Below are positions 28,719-36,888 of a DNA stretch of 61,883 nt, piece after piece. How positions within the stretch are numbered: the stretch's first letter is position 1; every line of letters begins with the position of its first letter. The DNA comes from Betaproteobacteria bacterium HGW-Betaproteobacteria-6 (GTDB taxonomy: Bacteria > Pseudomonadota > Gammaproteobacteria > Burkholderiales > Rhodocyclaceae). The stretch lies in NCBI GenBank assembly GCA_002842145.1, contig PHCF01000014.1:38046-99928 (forward strand), in the 5' to 3' direction. The notes under the pieces are model-generated. The model ran no database searches. It had not been told where the DNA came from and worked only from the letters and a program-made list of their open reading frames with translations. The position numbers and the translations under genes were made by a program.

Positions 28719-30378
28719 TTAGTGCTTGCTGGCAGTGGCTGCGCCGTATCCCGTCTGGGCACGGACATACTGGTCTTCAAAGGCCTCGATTTCCAGGCCG
28801 GCCCGGACACTCGAATCGGTCTTCGAGAAGATGTACGCCAACAGGAAGGCTATCGGCATGGCGAACAGTGCCGGCTGGGTGTAGGGGAAGAGCGGCGCAG
28901 CGTTGTGCAGCACATCAACCCACACCGATTTCGAGAACACCACGAAGAGAACAGCGGAAACCAAACCGCCGTAGCCACCGAACAGGGCGCCACGGGTTGT
29001 CAGCCCCTTCCAGTACATGGAGAGGATGAGCACCGGGAAGTTGGCAGCGGCTGCCACACCGAAGGCCAGACCGACCATGAAGGCGATGTTCTGCTTTTCG
29101 AACAGGATGCCAAGGATGATGGCAACGAAACCGAGGCAGATGGTGGCGATCCTGGAGACACGGATTTCGGATGCTTCCGACGCGGTTCCCTCCTTGATAA
29201 CGCGGGCGTAAAGGTCATGCGAAATTGCCGAGGCGCCGGCCAGGGCCAGACCCGAAACCACGGCCAGAATGGTTGCAAACGCCACGGCGGCCAGGAAACC
29301 GAGCAGCATGTCGCCGCCCACCGCCTTGGCCAGGTGCATGGCGACCATATTGCCGCCACCGACCAGCTTGCCGCCGACCGTACCGCCTTCGAAGAACTCC
29401 GGATTCTGGCCGACGATGATGATGCCGCACAGACCCATCAGGGAAATAGGCGACAAAACCGGAGGCGTAAAGAACCGATTTGCGTGCTTCCTTGGCGTCG
29501 GTGACGGTAAAGAAGCGCATCAGGATATGCGGCAGGCCGGCTGTTCCGAACATCAGGCCGAGACCGAGCGAGATGGCGGTGACCGGATCGGCCAGCAGGC
29601 TGCCCGGGGACATCAACTTGGGACCGAGGGTATGAACGGCGGTGGCCTTTTCCAACAAGGTCTGGAACGAAAAGCCGAACTGGCTAAAGGCCAGGAACAT
29701 AACCAAGGTGCCCCCAAAAAGAAGCATGCAGGCTTTGATAATCTGCACCCAGGTGGTGGCAACCATACCGCCGAAGGTGACATACACCATCATCAGGATA
29801 CCGACAGCGAAAATGGCGATGTTGTAGTCAAGACCGAAGAGCAGCTTGATCAACTGGCCGGCGCCAACCATCTGGGCGATCAGGTAGAAGCAGACCACGA
29901 CGAGCGAGGAAATCGCGGCCATGGTGCGTACCTTGCCCTGGTCGAGGCGATAGGCGGTGATGTCGGAGAAGGTGAACTTGCCCAGGTTGCGCAGGCGTTC
30001 GGCCATCAGGAACAGGATAATCGGCCAGCCGGCGAAAAAGGCCAGCATGTAGATGTAGCCGTCGTAGCCTTTGCTATAGACCATGGCAGTCAGGCCGAGC
30101 AGGGTGGCGGCCGACATGTAGTCGCCGGCAATGGCCAGGCCGTTCTGAAAACCGGTAATACCGCCGCCGGCGGTGTAGAAATCCGCCGTCGATTTGGTCC
30201 GACTGGCGGCCCAATAGGTAATGCCCATCGTCATTGAGACAAAAAGGCAGAACATGATGATGGCGTGCCAGTTGGTCGCCTGCTTTTCGGTGACGCCTTC
30301 CAGCGGGCCGCCGGCGAATGCCATGGCGGCAACGGCGAAGAGACCGAGCGCGGTGCCGAGTTGAGCGATACGTCGCAT
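28719..30378 (-). pseudogene. actP: Acetate/cation symporter ActP, interrupted by a frameshift
   Basis: Sodium:solute symporter family protein for acetate uptake. The N-terminal part ([14 protein letters not shown] to [13 protein letters not shown]) and the C-terminal part ([20 protein letters not shown] to ASKH) lie in different frames. The break is at a GGG run at 29441-29443 (CCC on the coding strand); one base fewer would join YF to LMGLC. By memory of E. coli ActP about five residues (near YILTF) are also missing from the helix at this point. So either a real small deletion plus shift, or a sequencing error. As read, the upstream frame ends at 29215 with about 57 wrong residues. Start overlaps the yjcH stop by 1 nt. 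Confidence 0.85.
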
Positions 30379-30698
30379 TATTTGTTCTCCTTCCAGGCGT
30401 CCTTGACGATTTCCTGCGTCAGCGCATCGAATTCTGAATTGGCGCGTTTGACGTAAATTGCCGTCAGCGTCCAGAAGAAAATGAACATGAATAGTTCAAC
30501 GGCAACGCCCACTGTCAGCATCGAGCCTTCGGCAACCGGTTGACCAAGGGCCGCCGGGTTGAAGGCAACGACCATCACGAAGCCGTAAAACATGGTTAAC
30601 ACAACAAAGGCCAAGGTCCAGGCAAAACGTCCCCGTTTCGAGATGAGTTCCTGAAATTTCGGATTGGCCCGCATCCGCTCGTACATCGCGCTGCTCAT
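30378..30698 (-). CDS. yjcH: DUF485 membrane protein (YjcH family)
   Basis: 106 residues with two membrane helices (about 28-50 and 62-85). Members are almost always encoded directly before actP, as here, and are thought to assist the symporter. AGGGGAG precedes the ATG. Probably co-transcribed with the damaged actP. Confidence 0.9.
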   Translation of the reverse strand: MSSAMYERMRANPKFQELISKRGRFAWTLAFVVLTMFYGFVMVVAFNPAALGQPVAEGSMLTVGVAVELFMFIFFWTLTAIYVKRANSEFDALTQEIVKDAWKENK

Positions 30699-30798
30699 GG
30701 CTTATAGTCTCCCCTAATTAATAATTACTAAAATTTGGCGCGGTCATTTTATATGCTGCACGTAACATCAACAAATGGTAAACGCCCATACCCCTCCG

Positions 30799-30804
30799 TA
30801 TAAT
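30799..30804 (+). promoter_or_regulatory. Possible -10 element of the enoyl-CoA hydratase gene
   Basis: TATAAT, with TGGTAA 17 nt upstream as a weak -35. The start would be about 23 nt before the ATG at 30834. Confidence 0.45.
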
Positions 30805-30833
30805 TGGTCGTTTCCGCGTAACGGACGCCTGCG

Positions 30834-31610
30834 ATGGCCCAGCTAAACCTTTCTGTCCAGGGTGAAATCGCCACCCTGATTCTCGACAATCCCGGCAAAC
30901 TCAATGCCATCGATCTCGCCATGTGGCGGCAACTGGCCGAAAATATGGCCAATTTGTCGGTAGACCGTAGCGTTCGCTGCGTCGTCATTCGTGGTGCTGG
31001 CAACGAGGCGTTTGCCGCCGGTGGTGACCTGGAAGAATTCGTCACGGGTCGGGCAACGCTCGAACAGGCGCTGCACTACCATGGCCAAGTCGCTCTGGCG
31101 CTACAGGCCATCGACAATTGCCCGCATCCGACGGTGGCATTGATTCAGGGTGCCTGCATTGGCGGCGGACTGGAAATTGCCGGCGTCTGCGATTTCCGGA
31201 TTTGCGGCGAGTCGGCCCGCTTTGGCGCACCGATCAATCGCCTCGGTTTTTCGATGTACCCCGGCGAAATGGAAGGCTTGCTGCGTCTGGCCGGACCGGC
31301 CGTGATGAAGGAAATCCTGCTCGAAGGGCGCATCCTGACCTCCGCCGAGGCCTACGCCAAAGGGCTGGTGACGCGCGTCGTTGCCGATGGTGAAACGGAA
31401 AATGAAGCCTACGCCACGGCCAAACGCATCTGTGCCGGGGCGCCGCTGGTCGCCGGCTGGCACAAGCAGTGGATACGCCGCCTGCTCGACGGAACGCCGC
31501 TCAGCGACGCCGAAAAAGCGGCCTCGTTCGCCTTCCTCGATACCGAGGATTACCGCGAGGGGCTGGCCGCCTTTCTGGAAAAGCGCAAACCGGCGTTCAA
31601 GGCGCGCTGA
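30834..31610 (+). CDS. Enoyl-CoA hydratase/isomerase family protein
   Basis: 258 residues of the crotonase fold. Oxyanion-hole segments: AFAAGGDLEEF and GACIGGGLEIAGVCDFRI. It lacks the paired Glu-Glu pattern of classical short-chain hydratases (E appears in GLEIAG, the second position is less clear), so the exact reaction (hydratase, isomerase, decarboxylase) cannot be read. It stands alone between acetate transport and the malonate island. Acyl-CoA metabolism is a fair inference. Confidence 0.85.
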   Translation: MAQLNLSVQGEIATLILDNPGKLNAIDLAMWRQLAENMANLSVDRSVRCVVIRGAGNEAFAAGGDLEEFVTGRATLEQALHYHGQVALALQAIDNCPHPTVALIQGACIGGGLEIAGVCDFRICGESARFGAPINRLGFSMYPGEMEGLLRLAGPAVMKEILLEGRILTSAEAYAKGLVTRVVADGETENEAYATAKRICAGAPLVAGWHKQWIRRLLDGTPLSDAEKAASFAFLDTEDYREGLAAFLEKRKPAFKAR

Positions 31611-31619
31611 ACTCGGCAA

Positions 31620-32429
31620 TCAACTGCCGTACAGGCTCCACAGCATTTTGCTCGACAGCACCAAGAGCAGCCCCGCGAAAATCCGCTTGAGGACAACCAC
31701 TGGCAGACGATGGGCGAGGCGGGCGCCGAGCGGGGCGGCCAGCACGCTGGCAAGCAGGATGACAGCCAGCGCCGGCAAATAAATGAACCCTAGGCTGCCC
31801 GCCGGCAAGCCGGAATGCCCCCAGCCGTTCCAGACATAGCCGATGCTGCCGCCGATGGCGATCGGCAAGCCGACCGCCGCCGAAGTCCCGATTGCCTGGT
31901 GCGGCCGGACGTTACACCAGATCAAATACGGTACGGTGAGCGCCCCGCCGCCCATCGCGGCCAAACTGGCGACCGTGCCGATGACGCTGCCGGCAAGCCC
32001 CAGGCCGCCACGCCCCGGCAGGTTGCGGCTCGGTTTCGGACGCAGGTTGGCCATCATTTGCACGGCGACGAAAATCATGAATCCGACGAAGAAAATCGAC
32101 AGCGCCCGCGACGAAATGCGGGCCGCCAACATCGCCCCGAACAGCGTGCCGACCAGGACGCCCGGCGTCAGGGAGCGCGTCACCGGCCACAGTACCGCCC
32201 GGTGCGCGTGATGGGCGCGCAAGCTGGAAATCGATGTAAACAGGATGGTCGCCATCGAGGTGCCGAGCGCCAGATGCATGACTTCGTTGGCTGGAAAACC
32301 CTGCCCGGCAAAGATGACGGTCAGCAACGGGACAACCACGACGCCGCCGCCCACACCGAGCAGCCCGGCAAAAAAGCCGGCAACAGCGCCGGTCAGCAGA
32401 TACGCCGGAATGACGTCGAAGGGGATCAC
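31620..32429 (-). CDS. TauE/SafE-family permease (paralogue 1)
   Basis: 269 residues, about eight membrane helices. Family repeats: GLLGVGGGVVVVPLL near the N-terminus and AMGGGALTVPYL in the second half. TauE/SafE proteins export sulfite or sulfoacetate or move other small anions; the substrate is unknown here. It starts 42 bp after mdcH and could be the last gene of the malonate operon. A clear paralogue lies at 42433-43233 on the other side of the island, sharing HLALGTSMATI and SISSxRAHHAHxAV. Confidence 0.88.
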   Translation of the reverse strand: MIPFDVIPAYLLTGAVAGFFAGLLGVGGGVVVVPLLTVIFAGQGFPANEVMHLALGTSMATILFTSISSLRAHHAHRAVLWPVTRSLTPGVLVGTLFGAMLAARISSRALSIFFVGFMIFVAVQMMANLRPKPSRNLPGRGGLGLAGSVIGTVASLAAMGGGALTVPYLIWCNVRPHQAIGTSAAVGLPIAIGGSIGYVWNGWGHSGLPAGSLGFIYLPALAVILLASVLAAPLGARLAHRLPVVVLKRIFAGLLLVLSSKMLWSLYGS

Positions 32430-32471
32430 GAGGATGGAGACAACGACAATAGAAGTGGCCGACGAACTTGA

Positions 32472-33386
32472 TCAGTGGCCGGCGTCGAGCCAGCGAACGA
32501 TGCCGTCGATGCTGCGAAAATCATCGCAGGCGCGCACCGGAATCTCCGGGGCGAGTTCGCCAAACAGCTTGGCCAGCGCATTGCCGGGGCCGATTTCGAG
32601 CACGGCGTCGGGTTGCATTTCGCGCACGGCCTGCAGACAGGCGGCCCAGTCGAGCGGCGTGCAAATCTGGCGGGCCAGGGCGTCGAGCGCCGGGCGGGCG
32701 GTGCGCGCCGCCGTGGCGTCGATGGCGCTGAGTACGGGGAAGGCCAGGCGGCGCTCGGGCAGCATATCGAGGCTCTTTTTGAAGTCGACCGCAGCCTTGG
32801 CCAGCACGGGTGTGTGCGACGGCGTGTGCACCGCCAGATGGACCAGCCGGCTCGCCCCGGCTGCCTCGAAACGCGCCGCGGCCTGCGCAATGCCGGCCTG
32901 CGGTCCGGCTACGACCAGGTGGCGGGGCGCATTGCGGATCGCCACAGCCAATCCGGCTTCGCTGGCCAGTTCGGCCACCAGCCCATCGTCGAGGCCGAGC
33001 ACGGCGAGCATGCCGTGCTCGCCAGCCGCGGCGCCGTCCATCACCGCCGCCCGTTCGGCACACAGGGCGACACCCTCGGCGGAGGTGAAGGCGCCGGCCG
33101 CGCTGCACGCCGCCATTTCGCCCAGCGAATAGCCGGCCGCACAGATCGGCCGCGGCAGGCGGCTTTGCAGGCTGCCCCAGAGCAGCATCTGCTGAGCAAA
33201 GATCAGCGGTTGGGCGATTTTGTTTTTTGCCAGTTTTTCCGGGTTGACCGTAGTATTTCGCTCCGCGATGTCCGGCACTGCCTGCAAAATCACCGGGCCC
33301 AGGTCGCCGTCGATACCAGCCTGAACTTGCTGCCAGTGGGCCGGACCTTGCCCGCCCTGGCCGCTGAAAAGAAGGGCGAGGCGCAT
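32472..33386 (-). CDS. mdcH: Malonate decarboxylase epsilon subunit (malonyl-CoA:ACP transacylase)
   Basis: 304 residues, FabD-like fold. The opening LFSGQGGQ and active-site motif GYSLGEM (nucleophilic serine) are visible, and the catalytic histidine is likely in VHTPSHTP. It loads the MdcC acyl carrier protein with malonate from malonyl-CoA to start the cycle. Contains a copy of the dispersed motif (residues TTVNPEKLAKNK). Starts 1 bp from mdcB. Confidence 0.93.
   Translation of the reverse strand: MRLALLFSGQGGQGPAHWQQVQAGIDGDLGPVILQAVPDIAERNTTVNPEKLAKNKIAQPLIFAQQMLLWGSLQSRLPRPICAAGYSLGEMAACSAAGAFTSAEGVALCAERAAVMDGAAAGEHGMLAVLGLDDGLVAELASEAGLAVAIRNAPRHLVVAGPQAGIAQAAARFEAAGASRLVHLAVHTPSHTPVLAKAAVDFKKSLDMLPERRLAFPVLSAIDATAARTARPALDALARQICTPLDWAACLQAVREMQPDAVLEIGPGNALAKLFGELAPEIPVRACDDFRSIDGIVRWLDAGH
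33214..33259 (+). repeat. Dispersed motif copy inside mdcH
   Basis: Plus strand: GCGATTTTG, T-run, TTGCCAG, then TTTTTCCGGGTTGACCGTAG followed by TATTTC. The core differs from consensus at one base (AGTA for AGCA). It has a longer spacer than other copies. Confidence 0.65.
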
Positions 33387-33387
33387 C

Positions 33388-34281
33388 TCAGACCGCGCCG
33401 TCGACTTCGGCCAGGAAGAGCGTCACGCCGAGCAGGTCGGCACTCCCACCGGGGCTTAGATCACGCGCCACGAAATCGCGATCGATTGCCGATGCATGGT
33501 CACGCCAGTCATCAGCGAGCACGCCGCCTGCCGCCAGAAAGCCGCTGGCCGCACGCCGCCCGTAGGCCAGCCCGGCCGGTCCACCACGCCACAGCAGGTT
33601 GGTATCGTCGAGTTCGGCAATCAGGGCAAACAAGGCCTGCACCGCCGCCAACTCGCCGTCACCGGTGGCGGCCAGTGTGCTTCGATAGGCCGGCAGGCCG
33701 ATCTCCAGCGCCGCCGGAAAACCGCTCGCCGCCTCCTGACGCGCCCCTCCAGTGCCATAGCGGCGGGCGACCTCCAGTCCGTGGCTCAGTTGCGAAGCGG
33801 CTGGCAAGACGGCCAGACCATCAAGAATGTCGGCCGCCCAGTTGATTTTGACGGCCGCGCAAGCCGTCTCGGCGCTCGGCGTTTCTCCGTGCGCGATCAG
33901 GCAACCGGCCGCCGCGCAGAGCAGACCAAGATTGAAAATCGCCCCGCGGTGGGTGTTGACGCTGCCGGTCGCCGCCAGCATGTCGGCTTCGGCCTCGATG
34001 CCGAGTCCCCGCAAGCGGGCAAAGCCCGGGCGCTGCAGGCCACACGCCGCGATGGCGGGAAAATAGGGGCGCAAGGACTGCAGACTGCGCAGGAAAGTGC
34101 TGAAGTCCATGTCGCGGTGGCTGCCCCGGCTGCCCGGACTGACCAGGCCAGGCTTCGGTGTCAGCGCCGCTTCGCGGTACAGGCTGCGGATAGCCAGTCG
34201 GCCGATCCGCTCGGTTGCTGCGCGCTCGGCCGATATGGCCCGCGGCGCCGGACGATCGACCGGGACGATGCGTTCAAGCAT
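33388..34281 (-). CDS. mdcB: Triphosphoribosyl-dephospho-CoA synthase
   Basis: 297 residues of the CitG/MdcB family. It makes 2'-(5''-triphosphoribosyl)-3'-dephospho-CoA, the prosthetic-group precursor of MdcC. Family segments: TPKPGLVSPGSRGSHRDMDFSTF and NTHRGAIFNLGLLCAAAG. It overlaps mdcG by a few bases (MdcG stop at 34274, MdcB start at 34281). Confidence 0.93.
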   Translation of the reverse strand: MLERIVPVDRPAPRAISAERAATERIGRLAIRSLYREAALTPKPGLVSPGSRGSHRDMDFSTFLRSLQSLRPYFPAIAACGLQRPGFARLRGLGIEAEADMLAATGSVNTHRGAIFNLGLLCAAAGCLIAHGETPSAETACAAVKINWAADILDGLAVLPAASQLSHGLEVARRYGTGGARQEAASGFPAALEIGLPAYRSTLAATGDGELAAVQALFALIAELDDTNLLWRGGPAGLAYGRRAASGFLAAGGVLADDWRDHASAIDRDFVARDLSPGGSADLLGVTLFLAEVDGAV

Positions 34282-34942
34282 GGCAGCAAGCCTCGTTCAA
34301 GCTGGCGAGCAAAGCCTGCACGGGCCGCAAGCCAACCTCGTGCGGGCCTTTGACGAGGACCACGGCAGCTGGACTTTCGCGGTGCGCAGCAAATTCCTTC
34401 CACGCAACCGCATCGCCATCCGGAAAACGCAACTCGCCATCGAGCCGGCAGCGCAGCTCGCCAGCCGCCAGTTGCAGCGCCGCCAGCATGGCGTCCAATT
34501 GGACCAGCGTCGCGACATCGCAGATGAGGTCGATGTCGGAGTCGGCGTGGCGGTAGTCCTCGCGACTCAACGCCTCCCAGGCCAGCGAGCCGAAAACGCC
34601 GAGGCTGGCCGAACAGGCTGCCGCCCGCTCGGCCAATCGGCGCAACACATCGGCCTCGGCCGCCGGCAGCCGGGAACAACAGCGGGCGATGGTCAGCGGC
34701 GCGTCGATTCCGGCTACGGTCCGGCGGTCGACGTGGATGGTCAGCCGCTTTCGTTGTTGTTTCAGCGGCAGGCTCAGGCCGAGCAGCAGCGGCCCATCGC
34801 CTGCCGGCTGGCGGGCGGCAACCAGCGGCCGGCCAGCGGCGATCCAGTCGCGCGCTGCCAGCCACAAAGGATCCCCGATTGCGGCGCAAGGCGTCTCAAA
34901 TGCTGCATCGCGATCCAGATAAACGAGGTCGTGGCGACGCAT
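34274..34942 (-). CDS. mdcG: Phosphoribosyl-dephospho-CoA transferase
   Basis: About 222 residues. It transfers the phosphoribosyl-dephospho-CoA group to the MdcC serine. Nucleotidyltransferase-like motif GSLAWEALS...HADSDIDLI (the GS and DxD residues). The ATG at 34942 is chosen because it follows the mdcE stop closely (34947) and gives MRRHDLVYL; the frame is open upstream inside mdcE. Confidence 0.9.
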   Translation of the reverse strand: MRRHDLVYLDRDAAFETPCAAIGDPLWLAARDWIAAGRPLVAARQPAGDGPLLLGLSLPLKQQRKRLTIHVDRRTVAGIDAPLTIARCCSRLPAAEADVLRRLAERAAACSASLGVFGSLAWEALSREDYRHADSDIDLICDVATLVQLDAMLAALQLAAGELRCRLDGELRFPDGDAVAWKEFAAHRESPAAVVLVKGPHEVGLRPVQALLASLNEACCHA

Positions 34943-34946
34943 CCGG

Positions 34947-35669
34947 TCAGGCTCCGCAGGCGGCGTTCTGGACGGTTTTAGTGATATTCGCCGCCAGTTG
35001 GCGACCACCACGCTCGAGTCCGCTCGACTGGCGTTGATCGCTGGCCGGCGCGGCCTGCCTTGCGGCAGCCAGCGCATTTTCCAGCAAGCTGGCCGATGGG
35101 GCCGGCCAGATCGCCTCGATCGCGCCCATGCGGACATAGCTTTCGGCGCCCGGCGCGAAAATCGGCGAATCTGCAGCCAGTTCGACCAGCCGTTCGTGAG
35201 CGATCTTGGTCACCCGCGACATGGCGCGCAGGTCCATGACCCGGACCTGGGCATCGGCCAGCGCGTAGGCTCGGTCAGCCATCAGGCCGAAAGACAGGAA
35301 ACCGCCGCTGACGGCGTTGGCGGTGACCAGACTGAGCGAGGCATGGCCCTGGCGGCGCGCCAGATCGACGCACTGGGCAAGATGGGCCAGCGAGCCGTTC
35401 AGGCAGAGCAATTCCTGGCTGCGCGACAGGGCCTGACCGCTGGTATCGACGAGAAAGAGCAGCGGCCGGCCGGGGTGCCGTTCGATGGTGTCGAGAATGA
35501 AACCGGACAGCGCCAGTGCCATGGCGTGATCGATGGCCGCCGCGGCGGAGGTGCCGAGCACGGCAACCGTGCCCTGCGCCGTCGTCGCTTCGCCGGTAAT
35601 CACCTGGTTGGCTACGGCGACCGTATGGCCGGCCGGGAACAGGCTATCGAGAATGTCGTTGAGGCTCAT
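34947..35669 (-). CDS. mdcE: Malonate decarboxylase gamma subunit
   Basis: 240 residues, crotonase-like half of the malonyl-S-ACP decarboxylase formed with MdcD. Family segments: ALALSGFILD, PLLFLVDTSGQALSRSQELLCLN and TANAVSGGFLSFGLMADRAYAL. The ATG at 35669 overlaps the mdcD stop (35666). Confidence 0.93.
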   Translation of the reverse strand: MSLNDILDSLFPAGHTVAVANQVITGEATTAQGTVAVLGTSAAAAIDHAMALALSGFILDTIERHPGRPLLFLVDTSGQALSRSQELLCLNGSLAHLAQCVDLARRQGHASLSLVTANAVSGGFLSFGLMADRAYALADAQVRVMDLRAMSRVTKIAHERLVELAADSPIFAPGAESYVRMGAIEAIWPAPSASLLENALAAARQAAPASDQRQSSGLERGGRQLAANITKTVQNAACGA

Positions 35670-36568
35670 GTCGGCAATCCTTCCTTCAAAGCGACCAGGC
35701 TGTCGCGATCAAGTAGCGGCACGCTTTCCGGCTGCGCGATGCCGAGTGCGGCCCAGACGTCGAGGCCGTCGCGTAGCGCACCATAGGCGGCGAGGCGGTT
35801 TTGCAGTACGCGTTGTCGGGCGCGCAGGGTGGCCACGTCCGGGGTGGGCTCGCTCCAGCCGGCGAGAAATTCCGTGGCGCCCCGGCGGAAGGCGGCAATG
35901 TCGTCGTCGACCAGCATCGCGCAATCGCCCATCAGGTAGCGATGCTTGCCCCCAGTGACGCGCCAGACCAGTGCCCGGTCCTTCGAGTCGAATTCCTCGA
36001 CGCCGGCCACCGTTTCGATGACTTCCGGGCCGGACAGCGCCAGTCGGCCTTCTTCGGAAATGATGATGGCCGAACAGAGTTTGGCGACGATGCCCATGCC
36101 GCCGAAAGCGCCGCAACTGCCGCCGACCAGCGCGATGACCGGGACGCCGGCCGCACGCGCATCGAGCACGGCGCGCATGATTTCGGAAATGGCGATCAGA
36201 CCGGCATTGGCTTCGTGCAGACGAACGCCGCCGGAATCGATGAGAAAGAGCACGGCCGCCGGCTTTTCCTGCGCCGCGCGACGAAGCATCCCGACAATCT
36301 TGGCACCGTGGATTTCACCAACCGCACCACCCATGAACTGGCCTTCCTGGGCGATTGCAAAAATCGGCTTTTTTTCCAGTTGACCGTAGCAAACGACCAC
36401 GCCGTCATCAAATGCACCGGGCAGGTCGAGCAAGGCGAGATGCGGGCTGGGGTTGGATTCGGCCGGCGGCAGGATTTCGCTGAAACTGCCGGGATCCAGC
36501 AGGCCGCCGAGGCGAGCCCGGGCGGTCGCCTCGAACCAGCTGTGGCGTGCAGCAAGCGATGCGATCAT
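35666..36568 (-). CDS. mdcD: Malonate decarboxylase beta subunit
   Basis: 300 residues, the carboxyl-CoA-transferase-like partner of MdcE in decarboxylating malonyl-ACP to acetyl-ACP. Segments: EGQFMGGAVGEIHGAKIVG, LIDSGGVRLHEANAG and GGSCGAFGGMGIVA. The ATG at 36568 has AAGGAGG 6 nt upstream; the frame continues upstream inside mdcC. Residues VCYGQLEKKP are coded by a copy of the dispersed motif. Confidence 0.94.
   Translation of the reverse strand: MIASLAARHSWFEATARARLGGLLDPGSFSEILPPAESNPSPHLALLDLPGAFDDGVVVCYGQLEKKPIFAIAQEGQFMGGAVGEIHGAKIVGMLRRAAQEKPAAVLFLIDSGGVRLHEANAGLIAISEIMRAVLDARAAGVPVIALVGGSCGAFGGMGIVAKLCSAIIISEEGRLALSGPEVIETVAGVEEFDSKDRALVWRVTGGKHRYLMGDCAMLVDDDIAAFRRGATEFLAGWSEPTPDVATLRARQRVLQNRLAAYGALRDGLDVWAALGIAQPESVPLLDRDSLVALKEGLPT
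36358..36393 (+). repeat. Dispersed motif copy inside mdcD
   Basis: Plus strand: CAAAAATCGGC, a run of seven T, then CCAGTTGACCGTAGCAAAC. Core GACCGTAGCA exact. The protein stretch it encodes has the same length as in the family as I remember it, so it was not made by insertion. Confidence 0.7.
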
Positions 36569-36888
36569 GGGTTGCCTCCTTGATATTCGGCCAGCGCCTG
36601 AGCCAGGCGCAAGGTGACGACAGCTGGTGTCGCCCCCATGTCGTTGATGGCGATGACGGTACCCCCGGCCGCATGGCTGGCGGCAAAGCTGCCGAGCACA
36701 GCCTGCCAGGTGGCGCCGAAGCCGCGGGCCGAGGTCTTGATGCGGACCCGGCAAGCCTCCGGCTCAATACCGGGCTTGACGAGAATTTCAAGATTGCCCG
36801 AGCCGACCACGCCGCACAGCGCGGGATCGGCTACCCGCGGAACGGGCTTGGAGTCGAAACGAAAATCGAGAGTTTCCATGGCGGTCAC
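36565..36888 (-). CDS. mdcC: Malonate decarboxylase acyl carrier protein (delta subunit)
   Basis: 107 residues. Carries the 2'-(5''-phosphoribosyl)-3'-dephospho-CoA group on the serine of VVGSGNLEILV. This is the thiol carrier on which malonate is decarboxylated. The start may be ATG 36888 or the ATG three codons later (METLDFRF). Overlaps mdcD at its 3' end and mdcA at its 5' end. Confidence 0.93.
   Translation of the reverse strand: MTAMETLDFRFDSKPVPRVADPALCGVVGSGNLEILVKPGIEPEACRVRIKTSARGFGATWQAVLGSFAASHAAGGTVIAINDMGATPAVVTLRLAQALAEYQGGNP

Noticed and set aside
32245..33845. Long plus-strand frames over mdcH and mdcB
   Set aside because: These are opposite-strand shadows rich in arginine, alanine and serine. 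The minus-strand genes match their families from start to end.
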